From NCBI RefSeq assembly GCF_030864355.1, contig NC_083396.1, positions 186,001 to 250,000 of the forward strand: a stretch of 64,000 nucleotides of DNA, read 5' to 3'. Numbering within the stretch: position 1 is the first letter of the stretch; every line of letters begins with the position of its first letter. This DNA comes from Cutaneotrichosporon cavernicola (lineage: Eukaryota; Basidiomycota; Tremellomycetes; Trichosporonales; Trichosporonaceae). The notes below the pieces were generated by a model, which was not told the origin of the DNA, did not search any database, and saw nothing but the letters and a program-made list of their open reading frames with translations. Both the position numbers and the translations under genes were made by a program. Shown here piece by piece: positions 20,398 to 31,057 of the stretch.

Positions 20398-20756
20398 GCG
20401 CCAGAGCAGGGTCGGGCGTACGCGCTAGTTGTTCCCTGCCTCCCTCAACTCCGTACTCCGTACTCCGTACTCAAACCGACCCAACCCTACCAACCCTACC
20501 AATCAAATCCGCTAGGCCAGAGACATCAACTGCGCCCCGGCGCCTTGGACAAGCGTTGCTGGCGTTAGACAAAGGGAGAGGAAGCGCTGATCGGACCAAG
20601 GTGTGCGGCTGGCCATGTCTAACCGCGGCGAGATGCCTTCAAGGAAGAGCACAAGGCGGGATTGAGGCACGCATGGACTGTTACTATTCACATGACAAGA
20701 CTCGCGGTCCGGCTACAGATGTACACGCTTCTATTTCTTTCCCCTTGACTTGACGC

Positions 20757-22627
20757 TTACAGGCGCTGGTCCTTGGGCATCGAGCGCATGGCCTGGCGCA
20801 CGCCGAGGTCGCCGAGAACCTCCTCGGCACCACCGAGGATGGCGTCAAACTTGTTGGTGCGCTGGAACTGCTCGACGTACTTGCCCATTCCCGACTGAGT
20901 GAGGCCACGGCCACCGAGGATCTGCACGGCGTCGTCGGCAATCTCGGTCGCGTAGCGCGTCGACATCATCTTGAGGAACGCAATCTGGCCCGCGAGGTGC
21001 TTGGACTGCTGCTTGTCTGGGAATTAGCATGGATTAGGCAGGGCAAACTCACAGTTCATCTTGGTCATCTGGAAGGTGACCTGCTCGAGCCACGCCTGCA
21101 TCGCCTCGACCTTGGAGATCATGAAGGCGAGCTTGTTGCGGATGACGGGCTGGGCGAGAAGCGGCTTGCCGAACACCTTGCGCTGCGCGCACCAGAGCAT
21201 GCATTCCTGCACAATGGCGCGGCAGGTGCGCGCGGTCGCGCAGCACATGATCCAGCGCTCGTGGTTGAAGTTGGAGAGGATGACGAACAGACCACCGTTC
21301 TCGGGGCCGAGCATGTTCTCGTTGGGCACCTTGACGTTGTCAAAGGTGATGTAAGCGGTGCCGGCGGCGGGAGAGTACGACGTCTTGATGGGCTTGGTCT
21401 CGACACCCTCGCCGCGGGGAACAAGGAAGACGGTCAGGCCGCCGTCGGTGCGGCATCCAACGGTGAAGTAGTCGGAGAAGTGGCCGCCCGTGATCCACTT
21501 CTTGGTGCCGTTGATGATCCAGTGCTTGCCGTCCTCGGAGGGCACAGCGGTGGTGTGGAGGCCAGCGACGTCCGAGCCGGCGAACGCCTCAGTAATGGCG
21601 AGAGAGATAACCTTCTCGCCCGAGAAAACCTCCTGGAGCACGCGCGAGCGCAGGGGCTCCTGGGCAAAGTTCATGACGGGGGGCAGACCAATGACCATAC
21701 CCGAGTTGAGGCCGTCACCGTAGCCGCGGGCCATGGTGCGAGTAATCTCCTGCGTGACGATGAGCTCGTGGAAGTAGTCGTAGTCCTCGCCCTTGACCGA
21801 GTCGAAGAGGGTGAGGCCGTGCAGGTGCTTGCCGGGGCCAAGACGCATCTTGTTGAGGTTGTTCTCGGCCATGCTCTTGAGCACGGCGTCCGACGCCTTT
21901 TTGCCGCTGACCTCGCAGGCCTGCGCGTCGGGGAAGATGACCGAGTCGACGTACGTCCGCATCGCCTTCTGGAGCTTGCGGTGCGACTCGTTAAAGTAGG
22001 GAGTGTGGTATGCGGGGTTGAGCCAGGTGGGCTCGCCGTAGGGAACACGGCTGAGGTCTCCGGGCTGGGGAGTGCGGATCTTCTCCTTCTCGCCCTCGAT
22101 CTGGCCGACAATCAGGCGGCGGTACTGGGGCTTGGTGAGGACCTCGTGGCGGTGGAGGCCGAAGAAGACCGTGGTGGCGTCCTTGCCAGCTGCGGGTTAG
22201 CACAAGCTGCACGGGGGACGGCGGGGTGATGCGAGCTCCGAGATGCGCCGGCTATGCTCGATCGCACCCGCGGCAGTGAGGACACTAGTAATCCAGTGTG
22301 GACAATTACTAGTGTGGACACGACACACACGCGTCGGTCCCACGCGTGCCTGTGCCGCCGGTGTCACCACAGCCGCGATTCTGCCTTTCTGCTCTGCCAT
22401 TCCACTAGTCCAAGTGCTAGTTTTCACACCACACTCACCAACATCCTTGTCGAGGATGACGCCGGCGCCGCCGGGGTGCAGGCGTGCAAACTTGGAGAGG
22501 TCGAAGACGAGCGAGTCGATGATGACCCACACGTCGCCGGCAGTGTTGTGCTGTTATCAGCAACGTGAACAATGACGCGACGCACCTTTGCGACCTCGTC
22601 GCGAGTGAGAGACTTGAGTGTAGCCAT
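20757..22627 (-). CDS. Cytochrome b5-acyl-CoA dehydrogenase fusion
   Basis: Four exons (22627-22586, 22550-22439, 22189-21053, 21016-20757) give 516 residues. Residues 1-80 are a cytochrome b5 domain with the heme ligand motif HPGG (FARLHPGGAGVIL) and the second His in FFGLHRHE. The remainder is an acyl-CoA dehydrogenase: LAITEAFAGSDVAGLHTTA (flavin and substrate loop), KKWITGG, and the C-terminal ILGGRGLTQ helix. Fungal b5-ACAD fusions of this type are known; substrates are not well established and may be short- or branched-chain acyl-CoAs, with b5 possibly carrying electrons. No mitochondrial presequence or clear PTS1 is visible (C-terminus KDQRL); a variant peroxisomal signal (QRL) is conceivable. 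Intron 2 is 249 nt and contains a perfect 11-bp inverted repeat. Confidence 0.9.
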
Positions 22628-23103
22628 TGTGTTTTGTGAGTGAGATGAGATGGTGATGAAAGAGTGGTGCAGGTGTAGATGTAGTAAATTACACTGCTGT
22701 GATCCCAAGGCGAGGTCCAAGGAAGGTACCCGGTTACAGTCATCCGGAAGAGGAGGACTGTGAGAGACGCGGTCTTGAATCAGCGTCATTACCGTTGGAT
22801 AAACGGAATCAAATTTAGGCACTGTGACGACGCGTTCCATTCTCACAAAACAATGACGTTTTGTTTAGATTTAATTGGATGACCGGTAGTGGCAGCCCTA
22901 ACCGTAACCGGCCCCCTCGCACAACGCGTCCCACGCCCACGCCCGTGAGCGCTCTTTACAACCTCCGAGCAAGTCTGCGAGAGCGCCCTTTACACCCTCC
23001 CTCACACGACCACAAACGGGCCTACTGACAAGTAGAGGCTCAGCTTCTGGAACATACTGTACATAGCAACAAGCCCAAGAACTATCGCGCCTCGTATGAT
23101 ATC
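22628..23103. other. Intergenic region, nothing recognised
   Basis: About 480 bp containing the promoter of the b5-ACAD gene and the end of the bestrophin-like gene. It includes a CCTAACCGTAACCGG tract at about 22897-22911 that matches, in reverse, one near 13370. No gene is seen. Confidence 0.4.
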
Positions 23104-24823
23104 CTAACTAAACGTCGGCAGCCACTCGTCTCGGTCGCGTCGGTTACGTCGATCGTGCTCGGCCACTTCGGGCGCGTCTGCACCCACGCGCGAGACAAGA
23201 CGTGCACGGTAGTACCGAGCTAGTGCGGGGCATGTGTCTATGGCTTCATGCACAGTTTGTAGCGTTGTGCATTTGAGAGGGTGATTATTGGCTGGTGTCA
23301 GACAATGGCATGTGGAGGTAAGGGGTAAGGGCGATCGACAGGGACAAGGGCAAGGACAGTGCAGTGGCCAATCGACTCACCTCCAGGGTTTGGCTCTGTA
23401 AGTGCAGACTCAAGAACGAATTTGGCCCAAGCCGCAATGGTAATGGTCAGCAGTACAGCCAACCAGCCGCGAACGACGGTCGCGAGCCATAATGGCAGAA
23501 AGGCCAGTGCAATGTTGAGGCAGAGATGGACGTCGATGAGCGGTGGTGGTTCTGGCATCAGCACATCGGACGATGGATCGGCACAACCCACCGTCATACA
23601 CGCCCTCGGCAATTGACAGCTGCACGTTGAGGCCCTTGACGACGTCAAGGGCGCGCTCGGTTTGTACCGCGGTCCACCCGCCGCGCTCGGCTGGCAAACC
23701 GCCCAGTCCGAGGATGTACGCTTCCATAAGGCGGAGGAGCGAGAGGGGAAGGTTGGCAGGGTACGGCGTCTGCAGGTTGGACTTCTTGGCGGGACGTGTA
23801 CTGCCGCCATCGCTCTCGTCGTCACTGCCCTCCTTCTCGTTGCCGTTCGCGAGACCGTTCTTGGCCGTGCGCGGTGATCCCGAGCCGCTGGGCCCTGCGT
23901 GGTTCGCCGCGAAGCGCACGCGTGCGTCAGTGCGCTTAAGAGACGAGAGGTACCCGGTGGGCAGAAGATCAATAAGAGGCGGGTGCGGCAGCGCGCGTAT
24001 CCCAATGATGTGGTGGTGCAGCGCGACGGGAAAGGACGCGAGGACGCCGAGGAGCTCCTCGGCACGCGCGCTGGCCTCGGACTCGGAGACCGATACGGTC
24101 GGCGTGAGCTTTGGGGGGGTGGGTGGGGCGAGGGTGGATGGGGCGAGGGTCAGCCCGCTCTTGCCGGTAGGCGTTGACGCGTCGTCGATCCCCTTCTCAT
24201 CATCGTCTAGGTGCAGCGCGTCCTTTGCCGGGCTGACGAATGGTGACGAGAGGGCCGAGGGCGCCATGCCGGCTGCTGCGCGCCCCGACGCACACGAGAT
24301 CTTGGCTCAGCAGATGACGTATGGCGACTCACCATGCGAACGCCATCGCGGATGAGGGCGTGCACGCTGGCCCAAACGCGAGCGCGGCGTCTCCTCCTCG
24401 CTGCGCTTGGTCGTTCGTCAAGAAGCTTGGCGGCGAGGACTGGGGTTAGTGGGAGGTGGAGCGGTGGGGCGGTTGGAGGGAGGGGGAGGGGGGAGGGGGG
24501 AAGGTTGGGTGGGTTGTGGGTGGGTGGTGGATGGGATGGTCGGGAAGAGACGACGTCTGGAGCGAGAGGTCGGGGTGCAGAGGGAAGGTCGACGTACCGA
24601 TCGCCGAAGCTGCAAAAGCCCACCCCACGGCCTTTGAGAGCAGTGTAAGTCGGAACAGCGATAATAAGTACGCAAACATTCCTCCCGTCACCGCGAGGAT
24701 ACCAATATGCGCGATGCGTAATCCGAGTCTGGCGTCAGACGGCCCGACGTTTGCGTACTGTGCGGCGCGTGCAGCGCGGTCCGGATCGCGCGGGGTGACG
24801 GGTCTCCGGCGGCGGGAGGCCAT
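23104..24823 (-). CDS. Bestrophin-like (UPF0187) membrane protein
   Basis: Five exons (24823-24598, 24439-24333, 24300-23592, 23551-23381, 23291-23104) give 466 residues. TM segments lie near residues 35-60 (IAHIGILAVTGGMFAYLLSLF) and 66-80, with two more near residues 360-400 (LNIALAFLPLWLATVV, GWLAVLLTITIAAWAKFVL). The pattern of FPVALHHHIIGIRALP, then LPLSLLRLMEAYI, a GLNVQLSIAEGVYD segment, and a C-terminal AIDTCP following EPNPG parallels the RFP-TM/bestrophin family (cation or chloride channels; fungal members sit in the plasma membrane or organelles). A Ser/Gly-rich insertion (SGSGSPRTAKNGLANGNEKE) separates the halves. Intron 2 uses an AAG acceptor fixed by frame. The family call rests on remembered patterns. 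Confidence 0.68.
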
Positions 24824-24942
24824 AGTTGACTTGTCGATTGAGATGTGAGAATGATGATGCAACGAGACGATGAATTCTGTGAATTCTATCTTCTAATCTC
24901 AGGAACCCTCCACCAATATTACATTTGTCAACAACACTAACA

Positions 24943-26639
24943 ATGCACCCCAAGAATCCCTACCACACCAGGCCCGACTTTGTTGGGCTGGCGGGAAAGC
25001 ATCCCTCCCTAGCGCCGTTCGTTCAGAGTGGGAATATCGATTTCAGCGATGCGGGTGCTTTGAGGGCGCTCACAACTGCGCTGTTGAAGGAGGATTTTGG
25101 GATCAATGTCGAGCTGCGCCAAGACAGGCTTTGTCCGACAGTGAGTGGGGATTGGGATGTGCTGATACCAGGTTGCCAACCGGTAAGTCTTGGGCGCCGA
25201 CCTCTGCAGAGATGACGAGGCTTAGCTGAGCTGCTACGATCCCCGCGTGAATGCCGCAACAGCTCACACCAGACTCGACTACGTCCTCCTTTGCCTCGAC
25301 CTGGCTGATCCGGGCCCCCTCCGCGCCATCGACATCGGAACAGGCCATGTGGCAATCTACGCGCTGCTCCTACACCACCTCCGGCCAGACGCACACATTC
25401 TCGCGACCGAACTTGACCCTTGCTCGCTCGCACACGCGCGCGCAACTGTCGCCGCCAACTCCAACTCCAACTCGATCCGCGTGATTCCAGCCCCCGAAGG
25501 ACGGATCTTCCCGATCTCCGCATCCGATAAGGATTCAACCAACAAAACCTACGCCTTCACAATGTGTAACCCCCCTTTCTTCTCTTCAGCCCAACATGTC
25601 GTGGCTAGCCGAAACCTCAAAGGTCCTGCACCGGCCGCGCCGACTGCGGCCATAAACGAGGAAGTCACAAAGGGCGGAGAAGAGGCGTTTATTGGGACCA
25701 TGATCGCCGAGTCGACGAAACTTGGCCAGGTACGATGGTTCACCTCCCTCGTGGGGCGGTATGAGAGCCTACACTCCCTGGTGAAGCTGGTTCGAGAGGT
25801 CACGGATAACTATTATGTCGTCAGCCTGAGGCAGGCGCGCACGGCGCGATGGATGTTGATTTGGGGGTTTGGGAAGGAACGGTTGCCGGATGTGAGTGAT
25901 ATAAAGGGGGAGCTAACGGCAGAGCATTACGCGTCCAGCGGTGCTGGATCCGACAACGAGCTTCGCCCGCCTTCTCCCAAGCCCAAATACGTTCTCTATC
26001 AAGCCGGATCCACCACGGACGCGTGGGGAGATTGCGAGCGTCGTACTCAAGGCGCTCAAGGAGTGTGGGCTGTGGGCTGTGGCGTCGGAGGCGTCGGGTG
26101 AGACCTCGACAAAGGTAGACAATGCTCTGGAAAGCGAGGTGCATCCGAAGACCGATCCCGACCCCGAGGCCGAGGAATACATCCCCCTCGTCCCAACATC
26201 CAACACCTGGTCCCGTGCCGCCCGGCGCGCCTTGCAGCGCGGCGACGGTCCCCCTCCTGCGGCTGAACCACTCTTCCGCGCGCGTCTACGCATCACGGGC
26301 ACCGAGGCGGCGGAAGTATCCCTCCTCTGGGATTGGGGAGGGGATCGGGAGGCAGTGGACGGGTTCTGGAAGTTTGTGTTGAGCAAGAGCGGGTTGTTGA
26401 AGCGGCCACTGGAGGGGGAGGGGGAGGGGCGGGAGGAGAGAGGTGGGTTTGGAAGTGGGCGGCGCGGGGGAGGGGGAGGTGGAGGGGGGGGTGGAAGGGG
26501 AGGAGGGCGAGACAGGAAGGCAGACTCGTTTGGGCTGGCCCGCGGTCGCGCGAACCAGGCTGGACACTGGCGCGGGGGAGGACGAGATGAGGGGTGGGCG
26601 GGCCGGGGACGAGGACGGGGACGGGGACGCGAGACGTAG
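24943..26639 (+). CDS. METTL16-like RNA N6-adenosine methyltransferase
   Basis: Four exons (24943-25140, 25172-25182, 25273-25891, 25923-26639) give 514 residues. The start MHPKNPYHTRPDF and LLKEDFG are diagnostic of METTL16/RlmF-type enzymes. The SAM-binding motif AIDIGTGHVAIY and the catalytic NPPF (TMCNPPFFSS) follow. These enzymes methylate adenosine N6 in U6 snRNA and SAM-synthetase hairpins, in the nucleus. Exon 2 is an 11-nt microexon needed to restore the conserved TVANRLDYVL (METTL16 'TVPLRLNY'). The C-terminal half carries a helical region around EIASVVLKALKECGLW and a second folded segment ending FWKFVLSKSG. It ends in a Gly/Arg-rich RGG tail instead of anything I recognise as the animal VCR domain. 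The gene starts 120 bp from the bestrophin-like gene, divergently. Confidence 0.87.
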
Positions 26640-26700
26640 ATGCTCTGTATGTATGTAGTGCATGTACGGCGGCGGGTGACTCTGATCAAGATTACATCGG

Positions 26701-28024
26701 CTACCGCGTATACCTCATACTTATATTCGCCGTCTTTGGTGACCCGTTTACAGACGCGTTGAGCTGCTGCAACCCGATATGCTGATCCACAAAATCAAGC
26801 ATCTCCTCGATCCACTCCCATCCCTCATCCTCTGGTGTCTGGAATCAACTCCTCCCCCAACGCCCAACTCACCTCAATCTCGAAATCAAACACATGCCCT
26901 TTGCCTTCCGGATACACTTCTCCCACCGCCACTCCCTTTCCTCTCAATTTATCGCCAAACTCCCACGCCTGCTGCACCCGCACATCCCGATCCGCCGTGC
27001 CATGCATGATAAAAGTCGCCGGATATCCCTCTGCCTTATCGAGGAGATGATAAGCCGAATACCCCATGACGTGCCTCCAGTATTCTCTTTGGGACGGGAA
27101 GGATTCCCGCCGGAATACCGTCGGCATCAAAAGGCGATACTTGGCGACATAGCTCCACAAGTCGTTGCGTGCGAAATGTTGCCGAGACGGGGTAAAGGTC
27201 GGTACGCCCAACGCTGCGCGACACTCAGTGAGAGAGACGGCGGGAGGGATTTCGTACGCCCACGGACTTTGGGTGATGGCGTTGGCGGGGTTGCGGTCGG
27301 CTAACATGTCGGATAACTCGGGCTCGTCGGCGACGTAGTAGTCCTCGACAACTACTTTGCGGTACGGGTTGTGGTGGTAGTCGTCTGCGGCGTTTGGGGC
27401 TCCGTAGACGTTGATGAGGACGCGGGGGGGTGGGAGGGGGTGGTGGGAGGAGATGGCGTACTGAGGTACCTCAAACATGGGCGCATGGGCAACGAGACAA
27501 GCCAAACTCGCCCCCCCACTGGAGCCTCCCACGACCCATGCGTCGGGATCGGCCCCAACCAGGTCGGGAAGATGGGCTCTACACCAAGCAGCCGCGGCCA
27601 GACAGTCACCCAGCATGTCGGGCATGCTGGCCTGTGGCTGCTGCCTGTATCCTACACTGGCGATGGCATACCCTCTGTCCCCGAAGATACGGGTTACCCA
27701 GGCTGTTGGGGCTGTCCATTTCCCTGCGGTGTATCCGCCTGATGTCAGACAGTCGGGACTCCCTTTCCTCCTCCTCCTCCTCCTCCTCCTCCTCCTCCTC
27801 CTCCTCCTCCTCCTCCTCCTCCTCCTCCTCCTCCTCCTCATCTACTCCCCTCTACTCTCCCCCCCCCACTCACCACCATGTATCCACAACAGCCACGGCA
27901 CCCTCCCTGCGCCCTTACGCTTTAAGGGCGGCCACACGCGCAGTGGCAGTTCTACTCCATGAACAGAGGCGAAGACATGGTCGCTATACCCCGGGCGACA
28001 GGGTGGGAGACTGCGGCGGGTCAT
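26701..28024 (-). CDS. Alpha/beta-hydrolase esterase, HGGG (hormone-sensitive lipase) type
   Basis: Three exons (28024-27874, 27738-26873, 26838-26701) give 384 residues. The oxyanion-hole motif HGGG is created across intron 1 (LLWIHGG joined to GYTAGKW). The nucleophile elbow reads GGSSGGAS, and the acid and base are likely in HGTADRDVRV and GKGHVFDF. This is the fold-3 alpha/beta-hydrolase family, which cleaves esters or amides of unknown substrate here; no signal peptide is seen, so it is probably cytosolic. Intron 1 (27873-27739) is 135 nt because of a CTC trinucleotide expansion. The last exon (TPEDEGWEWIEEMLDFV) restores the usual C-terminal helix; reading through the GTGAGT donor would end early. 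Confidence 0.88.
27766..27839. repeat. (CTC)n trinucleotide repeat, about 24 copies, intronic
   Basis: An uninterrupted run of CTC triplets (AGG on the gene strand) fills most of intron 1 of the esterase gene, immediately next to the HGGG motif codons. Confidence 0.95.
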
Positions 28025-28075
28025 GGAGAATGGACGACGAACGAGTGGGTGGGCGGGGATGGCCGGGTTTGGGGA

Positions 28076-28147
28076 GTGGAGGTGAGATTTAGCAGGTATA
28101 CCCGTGCAACAGTGGAGGTGAGATTTAGCAGGTATACCCGTGCATAA
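28076..28147. repeat. 36-bp tandem duplication
   Basis: Two near-perfect copies of a unit beginning GTGGAGGTGAGATTTAGCAG start at 28076 and 28112, just upstream of the esterase start codon. Confidence 0.9.
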
Positions 28148-28482
28148 CAGTAACGGCGCAACTCTCTAGAGCGTTTGTAGCAGTCCGAGAACGGCGGAGG
28201 GTAGAACATGACAAAAGTGGTAACAAGACAACGTGTTCAGGCTGGTCCATCTCCACCTCAACGTGGCGAACCTGCCTTGCAACCTTGGGACACCAGCTAG
28301 CGCCGCCACGGACACAGACCACCATCCGAGCGACGGGCTCAGATTTAACTTTGCACTGTGAACCTTGGCGCCTTGAATTCCTTGTCGGCGGTAATGTAAC
28401 CTTGGAACGTTGCAAGAATCCGGAGTGGACAGAAGCGCCAGTCATAGGTCATAGCCGTTCCGGCCCGTAGCAAGTCATCCGG

Positions 28483-28521
28483 GGCCGAGGCCGGAGGCCG
28501 GAGGCTGGAGGCTGGAGGCGG
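28483..28521. repeat. Short GGAGGCY tandem repeat
   Basis: Copies of GGAGGCC and GGAGGCT, 7 bp each, run head to tail (GGCCGGAGGCCGGAGGCTGG and onward) in the gene-free region. Confidence 0.85.
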
Positions 28522-30046
28522 TTCCCAAACTCCGAGGCCCCCAATCTTGGGCGGTGATCGGCCCTTGAGCGAGATGGCGGCAGTTGAGAGCTGCCACATT
28601 ACAAGTCCTCGCCCCCCGGATCTGCCATCGCCGTCACCGCCACAGAGTCCAGAGGCCTTGGCATCTCGAGTGCGAGTGCCCTTTAATGGGCGATGTTTGG
28701 GTCTGCGTGAGTGGTGTGTCAGGGCAGGGCCTGGGTCGGCCAAGTCGGCGCACACCTCGACAATGCAATTTGGTACCGTCAAGGAGGTTTGCTTGGCAGG
28801 TATATCTGGGGTGGTGAGGGAACGTTGATCGGAACGCCACGGTGATTGGGGTGTCGCAGTTTGTCCATTCTGCAACCACCAAAACATGACAGCTTGAACT
28901 TGCCAAAGCGTCCACTTGTTCCGCCGGAGGTATGTTGGATGACCAAACTCGACCAAACTCCTCCCACAGCCCAGCGGCCAGGCTGGGCCACCACCCAACC
29001 ACCCAATGTGACAGCACAGATCTGCAACTCGATGCCCATGTCGCTCGCCCCCTTGTCACTCCCAAGTTTAGTAGTTGATGTTTCGGTTCCCAGCTCGCAC
29101 CACGCACCATGCACAGCTCTGTGGATCTGGGCATTGCATTGCAGCTGGCACCTGGCAGGCTGAAACACCTCTTTTACTGGCGCACTTTGTTACTTTGTTA
29201 TTCAGGCCACTCTAGACACGAAAACGCATTGACCATTGACTACATCTCGGCCGATCCCTAAGATATCTGACCCTACTCTTAGACGTCTGAGGCCCACACA
29301 CACAGTTCAGACACCCTCGAAACAGACCCGGCGGCCCCATAATGGATGCATGTGTGTGCCAAGATAGGGAGGAGGGAGGGGGATGATCTGTAATGCTTGG
29401 ATGTTAGGAGTCACCTGACCTGGAACATGGTCAATGTCTGCTTGACACCAAGGAGAATGAGAATGAAATGAGGGTCAAATGACGCTAGTTCAAAGGGAGA
29501 ATAGAGAAACGGGGGTTTGACAAATGTCAGCCGAGAAGGCAAACGACTTGCTTGCATTGCTTGGCAGGTTCTATGACTTCAGGGAAGGCACAAGAGGGAC
29601 GCGACCAGAAGAGGTACTAGAAGAGAGGAATGAGTGAAAATGACTGCAAGACTCGACGCGTCTGCTGTGTAAAAACCCTGAACCCCCGAGCTGGGCCCGG
29701 TTCCTTTAGAGCTTTAGAGTGACATTCGTGTTGTGCTCCCTTTTCAAGTGGCTTGAGGGGATATTCATCCCATCACCTTTTTTCTACCCATGTACAGTAG
29801 TGTATTCCACTCAAACCCTGAGTGTCTTGGCGCGATTTCTAGTCCCTTCGAACCAACCCACCCCAGTCTCACTCTCTTTGACACCCTGCCCTGGGGCTAA
29901 ATGCCTTCTTGTCTCTCTCCCTCTCTCTCTTTCAGCCCAACGTTACCTCACCCCCTTCCCGCTCTCACCCGCTTCGCTTTGCAACCTTACTCCCCCTAGC
30001 TCCAAAGCCTCGTACACGTACACCCTTCTCAACCGTTGGACACTCC

Positions 30047-30053
30047 TTATAAA
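30047..30053 (+). promoter_or_regulatory. Possible TATA box (TTATAAA)
   Basis: TTATAAA lies about 215 bp before the start codon of the secreted double-psi barrel gene, followed by an A/C/T-rich leader. The position suits a TATA box with a long 5' UTR; there is no direct evidence for the transcription start. Confidence 0.4.
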
Positions 30054-30265
30054 CCACCACCAAACCACAACACTCCCTTCTTCTTGTCCTTCAACAATCT
30101 TCATCCCCTCACACTCCAATCGCTTGCTGGTCGAGCAATCCATCTGCGTCTATCACACGTTCACTTAGTACTCTCTTTGTGTTCCGTTACAACCCAACAC
30201 ATTCCCATTCCCCTTCCCAAACACTCAACACCCCAAAACCAACCAACACGTTTACCCAAACAACA

Positions 30266-31057
30266 ATGAAGTTTACTACTTTTGCCCTCTTCACCGCCCT
30301 CGCGGCCGTCGTCACCGCCGCCCCCACCCCCGAGGCTTACCGCGGCGGAAACCGCCACGGTCACAAGTACGGTGGCCAGCGCAAGTACGGCCACTCGCAC
30401 AAGCAGCCCCAGGCAGACGCTCCCGCTACCACGGATGAGTGGGACGAGAACGAGCCCTGCGTTGACGGCACGGCTCCCCCCGTCCTCAACAACATTGCCA
30501 CTCCCTCGTCGTCGTCGGCCATCTCTTCGGCCTCGGCCGTCTCGTCGACCGCTGAGAAGCCTTCTTCGTCGTCGACTGAGGAGGCCAGCCCCACCTCGTC
30601 TGAGGAGGCTCCCAAGGAGACTCCCAAGTGGGACGAGGACAAGCCCGAGGACAAGCCTCAGGAGAAGCCTGCCAAGGAGGAGGACAAGCCCAAGGAGGTC
30701 GACAACGGCGGCGGCAAGGGCATTGGCTCGAACGGCGGCCAGTCGGGCTTTGCGACTCGTTACTCTGTCATGAACCCCTCTGAGAACCACGGCATGAGCG
30801 GCCAGGTCGCTTGCTACACGCTCAACCGCAACTTCAACGACGGCGACCGCATTGCCGCTGTCCCTATCGGCCAGTTCAACCTCGACATGTGCGGCAAGAC
30901 GGTCAACGTCTGCGCCGAGAAGGGCTGCGTTGACGTCATGATTGTCGACTCGTGCGTCGGCGGTGGCTGCAAGGACCTCGACATTACTCCCGCCGCGTTC
31001 GACGTCATCACTGGCGACAACACTGGCATTTACCCCATTACCTACAAGTGGCTGTAA
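30266..31057 (+). CDS. Secreted double-psi beta-barrel (RlpA/expansin-like) protein
   Basis: An intronless gene of 263 residues. The N-terminus MKFTTFALFTALAAVVTAAP is a textbook signal peptide with an Ala-x-Ala cleavage site. A Gly/His/Lys-rich segment, then a Ser/Thr-rich and Lys/Glu/Pro-rich linker (likely O-mannosylated) precede the C-terminal ~100-residue barrel. The barrel has GFATRYSVMNPSENHGMSG, then VACYTLNR, MCGKTVNVC, VDVMIVDSCVGGGCKDLDITPAAF and the Asp in MIVDSC, typical of barwin/expansin-like folds. Such fungal proteins are cell-wall or secreted factors that bind or loosen polysaccharide without known hydrolysis. Strong C-ending codon bias suggests high expression, in line with its long promoter. 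Confidence 0.9.
   Translation: MKFTTFALFTALAAVVTAAPTPEAYRGGNRHGHKYGGQRKYGHSHKQPQADAPATTDEWDENEPCVDGTAPPVLNNIATPSSSSAISSASAVSSTAEKPSSSSTEEASPTSSEEAPKETPKWDEDKPEDKPQEKPAKEEDKPKEVDNGGGKGIGSNGGQSGFATRYSVMNPSENHGMSGQVACYTLNRNFNDGDRIAAVPIGQFNLDMCGKTVNVCAEKGCVDVMIVDSCVGGGCKDLDITPAAFDVITGDNTGIYPITYKWL

Larger units (their letters stand above)
19831..20756. other. Intergenic region between convergent genes, repeats only
   Basis: A 925-bp stretch with no gene seen. It holds the 41-bp duplication, three copies of GCGAGGAATT at about 20131-20160, the 19-bp array at 20322-20397 and a run of CCGTACT repeats at about 20452-20472. It should contain terminators for both convergent genes, but I cannot place them. 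Confidence 0.5.
28025..30265. other. Large gene-free region (2.2 kb) upstream of the secreted-protein gene
   Basis: The longest gap in the window. Open frames on the minus strand (for example 28345-28998) lack gene-like codon use and conserved sequence. It contains a 36-bp duplication (28076-28147), a GGAGGC-type array (28483-28521) and, from about 29880, a long C/T-rich tract leading to the start at 30266. A long promoter and leader before a secreted cell-surface protein is common in regulated fungal genes; an undetected non-coding RNA cannot be excluded. Confidence 0.45.

Noticed and set aside
20997..22229. A 410-codon plus-strand frame opposite the b5-ACAD gene
   Set aside because: Antisense shadow of a strongly biased, clearly homologous gene.
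27430..28092. Poly-Ser and poly-Leu open frames across the CTC repeat
   Set aside because: Shadow frames of the trinucleotide repeat and the antisense esterase gene.
28345..28998. A 217-codon minus-strand frame in the gene-free region
   Set aside because: Codon use is unlike local genes, with no splice signals or recognisable motifs; likely chance in GC-rich DNA.
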